Shown piece after piece: positions 61,087 to 64,000 of a DNA stretch of 64,000 nucleotides. The DNA is from JBBRVW01 sp963784645 (GTDB taxonomy: Bacteria; Actinomycetota; Actinomycetes; JACCUZ01): NCBI GenBank assembly GCA_963784645.1, contig CAWARY010000001.1, positions 124,001 through 188,000 of the forward strand, in the 5' to 3' direction. The notes below the pieces were generated by a model. That model saw only the letters and a list, made by a program, of their open reading frames with translations. It was not told where the DNA came from and made no database searches. The translations under genes and the position numbers were made by a program. Within the stretch, counting starts at the first letter, position 1; every line of letters begins with the position of its first letter.

Positions 61087-61887
61087 GTGACGACCGGGCT
61101 GGACCTCGACGCGGCGCTCGAGCTGCTGCGCGAAGGGACGATCTCGGTCGAGGGCCGGCTGGTGGACGCGTCGAACGCCACCCTGTTCTGCCAGATCAGC
61201 CGCACCGGGACCGAGGCCCGCTGCGTCTACAAGCCGGTCGCGGGGGAGCGCCCGCTCTGGGACTTCCCGGACGGCACGCTGGCCGGGCGCGAGGTGGCGG
61301 CTTTCGCGGTGTCCGATGCCGGCGGCTGGGGCCTCGTGCCGCCGACCGTCCTGCGCGACGGGCCCTTCGGCCCGGGGATGGTGCAGCTCTGGGTCGACAC
61401 CGTCGAGGAGCCGGAGCTGGTCGACGTGATGCCGCCCGAGCAACTGCCGCGGGGCTGGCTGCGGGTGCTCGACGCCCTCGGCTCGGACGGCGAGCCGGTG
61501 GTCCTCGCGCACGCCGACGACCCCCGGCTACGACGGATGGCCGTGCTCGACGCCATCCTCAACAACGCCGACCGCAAGGGCGGCCACGTGCTCGTCGAGG
61601 GCGACGGCGGCGTGCGGGGCGTCGACCACGGGGTGTCGTTCCACGTCGAGCCGAAGCTGCGGACCGTGCTGTGGGGCTGGGCCGGTGAGCCTCTGAGTTC
61701 CGCGGAGGTCGCGGCGCTGGAGCAGCTGCAGGCCCGCCTCGACGGCGACCTCGGCAGCACCCTCTCCGAGCTCGTCACCCGTCAGGAGCTGCGTGCGACC
61801 CGGCGCCGCGTCGACAGGCTGCTGGCTGAGGGGCGGCTGCCGTTCCCCGCCGACGGCTGGCCGGCCATCCCCTGGCCACCGTTCTGA
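61087..61887 (+). CDS. SCO1664 family protein (phosphatidylinositol kinase-like fold)
   Basis: The 266-residue protein has a kinase-like core. CVYKPVAGERPLWDFP carries the nucleotide-binding lysine, and MAVLDAILNNADRKGGHVLV holds the catalytic Asp/Asn loop. VRGVDHGVSFHVEPKLRTVL gives the metal-binding Asp. It resembles HipA/PI3-4-kinase-related proteins. The substrate is unknown. CAGACT (61075-61080) ends 6 nt before GTG 61087, a near-consensus leaderless box. It precedes mshC by 26 nt. Confidence 0.9.
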   Translation: MTTGLDLDAALELLREGTISVEGRLVDASNATLFCQISRTGTEARCVYKPVAGERPLWDFPDGTLAGREVAAFAVSDAGGWGLVPPTVLRDGPFGPGMVQLWVDTVEEPELVDVMPPEQLPRGWLRVLDALGSDGEPVVLAHADDPRLRRMAVLDAILNNADRKGGHVLVEGDGGVRGVDHGVSFHVEPKLRTVLWGWAGEPLSSAEVAALEQLQARLDGDLGSTLSELVTRQELRATRRRVDRLLAEGRLPFPADGWPAIPWPPF

Positions 61888-61913
61888 GGTCACGCGCCAC
61901 GTAGGATCCCGCC

Positions 61914-63149
61914 GTGCAGCCCTGGTCCGCCCTCGACGTCCCCGACCTCGCGGGCACCGGCCTGCCGCTGCGCCTGTTCGACACCGCCGGTCAGGAGGTG
62001 CGGCCCACCGCGCCAGGGCCCACCGCTCGGATGTACGTCTGCGGCATCACGCCCTACGACGCCACCCATCTCGGTCACGCCGCCACCTTCGTGGCCTTCG
62101 ACCTCGTGCACCGCGTGTGGCGCGACGCCGGGCACGACGTGCACTACGTGCAGAACGTCACCGACATCGACGACCCGCTGCTCGAGCGGGCCGTGCGGGA
62201 CGGCCACGACTGGTCGCAGCTCGCACTGCGCGAGACCGCGCTGTTCCGCGAGGACATGGAGGCGCTGGCCGTCCTGCCCCCGCGGCACTACGTCGGCGCC
62301 GTCGAGGCGATCCCCGGCATCGTGGCCATCATCCGGCGGCTGCGCGAGCTCGGCGCCGCCTACGACGTGGACGGGGACACGTACTTCTCCGTGCACGCCG
62401 ACCCCAGGTTCGGGGCGGTGGGCAGCTTCGACGAGGCGACGATGACGCGCCTGTCGGGTGAGCGCGGTGGCGACCCCGACCGACCGGGCAAGAAGCACCC
62501 GCTGGACTGCCTGCTCTGGCAGGCGGCACGGCCGGGCGAGCCGTCGTGGGAGACCGGGGACCCGGAGCTGCCCGACGGCCGGCCGGGCTGGCACGTGGAG
62601 TGCGCGGCCATCGCGCTGGAGCACCTGGGCGACGCGTTCGACGTGCAGGGCGGCGGCAGCGACCTCGTCTTCCCGCACCACGAGATGAGCGCGTCCGAGG
62701 GCCAGGTGCTCACCGGGCGCTGGCCCTTCGCCCGCCACTACGTGCATGCCGGCATGGTCGGGCTCCACGGCGAGAAGATGTCGAAGTCCCAGGGCAACCT
62801 CGTCTTCGTCTCCTCGTTGCGTCGCGAGGGCCGCGACCCCGCGGCGATCCGGCTGGCCCTGCTCGCCCACCACTACCGCAGCGACTGGGAGTGGACTCCG
62901 GACGACCTCGCGACGGCCGAGAACCGGCTGGCCAGGTGGCGCGATGCGGCCGGCCGTCCGTCCGGTCCGTCGGCCGGTCGACTGCTCGACGACGTGCGCC
63001 GGCACCTGGCCGACGACCTCGACGCGCCCGCAGCCCTCGCCGCCGTCGACCGGTGGGCGGCCGACGCGGTCACCCGCGGGGGTGACGACGTCGACGCACC
63101 GCCGCTGGTCCGCGCGATGGTCGACGCCCTCCTCGGCGTCCGGCTGTAG
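61914..63149 (+). CDS. mshC: Cysteine:1-D-myo-inosityl 2-amino-2-deoxy-alpha-D-glucopyranoside ligase
   Basis: The 411-residue enzyme joins cysteine to GlcN-inositol with ATP, the third step of mycothiol synthesis. It is a cysteinyl-tRNA synthetase relative with CGITPYDATHLGHA (Cys43 zinc ligand, HLGH 52-55), WHVECAAIALEHLGDAFDVQ and the KMSKSQGN loop. It lacks the tRNA anticodon-binding domain, as MshC should. TAGGAT (61902-61907) ends 6 nt before GTG 61914. Mycothiol is the actinomycete thiol, so this fixes the phylum. Confidence 0.96.
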   Translation: MQPWSALDVPDLAGTGLPLRLFDTAGQEVRPTAPGPTARMYVCGITPYDATHLGHAATFVAFDLVHRVWRDAGHDVHYVQNVTDIDDPLLERAVRDGHDWSQLALRETALFREDMEALAVLPPRHYVGAVEAIPGIVAIIRRLRELGAAYDVDGDTYFSVHADPRFGAVGSFDEATMTRLSGERGGDPDRPGKKHPLDCLLWQAARPGEPSWETGDPELPDGRPGWHVECAAIALEHLGDAFDVQGGGSDLVFPHHEMSASEGQVLTGRWPFARHYVHAGMVGLHGEKMSKSQGNLVFVSSLRREGRDPAAIRLALLAHHYRSDWEWTPDDLATAENRLARWRDAAGRPSGPSAGRLLDDVRRHLADDLDAPAALAAVDRWAADAVTRGGDDVDAPPLVRAMVDALLGVRL

Positions 63150-63178
63150 ATCCACTTTTACGACGAGCCCACCTGACT

Positions 63179-63214
63179 CGCTCTGACCCGTCGCCGTGGG
63201 TGCGGGTCAGAGCG
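63179..63214 (+). terminator. Hairpin downstream of mshC
   Basis: 12-bp perfect arms CGCTCTGACCCG / CGGGTCAGAGCG flank a 12-nt loop, 30 nt after the mshC stop. It is the likely terminator of the phosphomutase-DUF3090-SCO1664-mshC run. Confidence 0.65.
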
Positions 63215-63259
63215 GCCTAGGAGGAAGAGGCGGCCCACGCGCCGTCCGCCTGTTGCGCG

Positions 63260-63308
63260 AAGTGGACCGGCTGGCCGGGGCAACACGCCGCGCGCAGCCG
63301 GTCCACTT
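63260..63308. repeat. Hairpin with 14-bp perfect arms
   Basis: AAGTGGACCGGCTG and CAGCCGGTCCACTT flank a 21-nt loop. The outer AAGTGG / CCACTT is the same as in the composite repeats, so it is probably a related unit placed in tandem with copy B. Confidence 0.65.
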
Positions 63309-63323
63309 CACTCAGAAAGAGCG

Positions 63324-63453
63324 AAGTGGCCCCGCTGCGCCGACCGCTTCCGGACGTACAGCGGGGCCACTTGCCGGCGTCCCGAGGAACGAGGCGCACC
63401 GGAACCTGCGGACGGTGGGGGCCGCTCTGCTCTCCGAAGCCGCCTTTGATCTG
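63324..63453. repeat. Composite repeat, copy B: hairpin plus distal 20-nt box
   Basis: Arms AAGTGGCCCCGCT / AGCGGGGCCACTT (13 bp perfect, 23-nt loop) are followed after 61 nt by CCGAAGCCGCCTTTGATCTG. It matches copy A at 25606-25738 in order, orientation and spacing. Confidence 0.75.
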
Positions 63454-63467
63454 CTCTTGCCGAGCCG

Positions 63468-64000
63468 TCAGCGGCCGAGGCGGGCGTAGGTCTGCTCGGC
63501 GCGCTCCTTGGCCGGCCGCCACCAGTCCTCGTGGTCGCGGTACCACGTGACGGTCGCCTCGAGCCCGGCCCGGATGTCCTGGTACTGCGGTGCCCAGCCG
63601 GTCTCGGTACGCAGCTTGCCGGAGTCGATCGCATACCGCAGGTCGTGGCCCGGACGGTCGCTCACCAGGTCGTACCAGTCGGCCGGCTTGCCCATGATCT
63701 GCAGCAGCGCCTCGACGATCTCGCGGTTGTTACGCTCGCCGTCGGCGCCGATCAGGTAGGTCTCGCCGGGGCGGCCCTGCTCGATGATGGTGACGACGGC
63801 GTCGTTGTGGTCGTCGACGTGGATCCAGTCGCGCACGTTGGTGCCCTGGCCGTAGAGCTTCGGCTTCACCCCGGTGAGGATGTTGGTGATCTGCCGCGGG
63901 ATGAACTTCTCGACGTGCTGGAACGGCCCGTAGTTGTTCGAGCAGTTCGACAGCGTGGCCTGCACGCCGAACGACCGCGACCAGGCGCGGACCAGCAGGT
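63468..64000 (-). CDS. rfbB: dTDP-glucose 4,6-dehydratase (C-terminal part)
   Basis: The gene is cut by the right window edge, and the last 177 or so residues are visible. SNNYGPFQHVEKFIPRQITN, GQGTNVRDWIHVDDHNDAV and YLIGADGERNNREIVEALLQ are the RmlB pattern, ending DRPGHDLRYAIDSGKL and WYRDHEDWW. It converts dTDP-glucose to the 4-keto-6-deoxy sugar on the way to dTDP-rhamnose for the cell envelope. The catalytic Tyr-Lys lie outside the window. The stop is close to composite repeat B. Confidence 0.93.
   Translation of the reverse strand, partial: LLVRAWSRSFGVQATLSNCSNNYGPFQHVEKFIPRQITNILTGVKPKLYGQGTNVRDWIHVDDHNDAVVTIIEQGRPGETYLIGADGERNNREIVEALLQIMGKPADWYDLVSDRPGHDLRYAIDSGKLRTETGWAPQYQDIRAGLEATVTWYRDHEDWWRPAKERAEQTYARLGR

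Larger units (their letters stand above)
63150..63467. other. Intergenic stretch with three hairpins, 318 bp
   Basis: No gene was recognised. The region holds, in order, a terminator-like hairpin (63179-63214), a 14-bp-arm hairpin (63260-63308) and a composite repeat (63324-63453) also found at 25606-25738. Open frames here have no family match and no ribosome binding site. Confidence 0.65.

Noticed and set aside
1..64000. CRISPR array, rRNA, prophage or complete insertion sequence
   Set aside because: No regularly spaced repeats, rRNA signature, phage structural genes or transposase were seen on either strand.

Overview
The window is a high-GC stretch from an actinomycete (Actinomycetota). 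The evidence is strong G/C third-position bias, an InhA-type enoyl reductase in a fabG-inhA pair, the mycothiol ligase gene mshC with its usual neighbours, a DUF222-HNH nuclease gene, an acVLRF1-type release factor and an F420-type LLM oxidoreductase. The sequence does not fix the family or genus. No rRNA, CRISPR array or complete insertion sequence was seen. One tRNA gene, tRNA-Leu(GAG), is present.

Layout. 1-3.7 kb: a truncated quinone oxidoreductase gene, then fabG, inhA and a Mur-ligase-only relative of cyanophycin synthetase. 3.7-14.1 kb: an accessory-looking stretch with a methyltransferase, a hydrolase-LuxR regulator, a DinB protein, a frameshifted hydrolase between two copies of a 51-nt hairpin, a YciI protein, a two-component system with a frameshifted kinase gene, a divergent MMPL exporter and an aldo/keto reductase. 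14.1-22.6 kb: storage and core metabolism, with an RBBP9-type hydrolase, the cyanophycin operon cphB-cphA, a SixA-type phosphatase, serB, and divergent glgC/glgA. 22.8-38.5 kb: membrane proteins, a lone ABC ATPase, NfeD plus an SPFH protein, a secreted lytic transglycosylase, a TauE permease, an RNA methyltransferase, DUF1206, a copper type II monooxygenase-like lipoprotein, an epimerase, a SatD-type pair, LtrA, a VOC-GrpB fusion, acVLRF1 and a GNAT-like protein. 38.5-48.9 kb: frameshifted GGDEF-EAL and HNH genes, PPK2, a permease remnant, a secreted repeat-blade protein, tiny membrane proteins, a scrambled GAF-ANTAR gene, and a small tRNA-Leu-linked segment with a RelE/Phd toxin-antitoxin pair. 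49-64 kb: M20 peptidase, APC permease, DUF5703, aldo/keto reductase, LLM oxidoreductase, uppP, a Rieske protein, two M23 endopeptidases, corA, the block MSMEG_4193 phosphomutase-DUF3090-SCO1664-mshC, a repeat-filled gap and the end of a dTDP-glucose dehydratase gene.

Themes. FabG and InhA serve FAS II elongation. CphA and CphB make and open a nitrogen reserve, while GlgC and GlgA make the carbon reserve. UppP, the two M23 proteins and the transglycosylase act on the cell wall. MshC and possibly DinB belong to mycothiol chemistry.

Two window-scale patterns stand out. First, about twenty genes have a TANNNT box ending only 6-8 nt before the start codon, the signature of leaderless transcripts, and this fixes many starts. 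Second, five genes carry a one-base reading-frame break that is repaired by removing one base of a doubled base. Such uniform breaks suggest assembly indels or recent decay and should be checked before biological meaning is given to them. Two families of intergenic hairpin repeats were also found.
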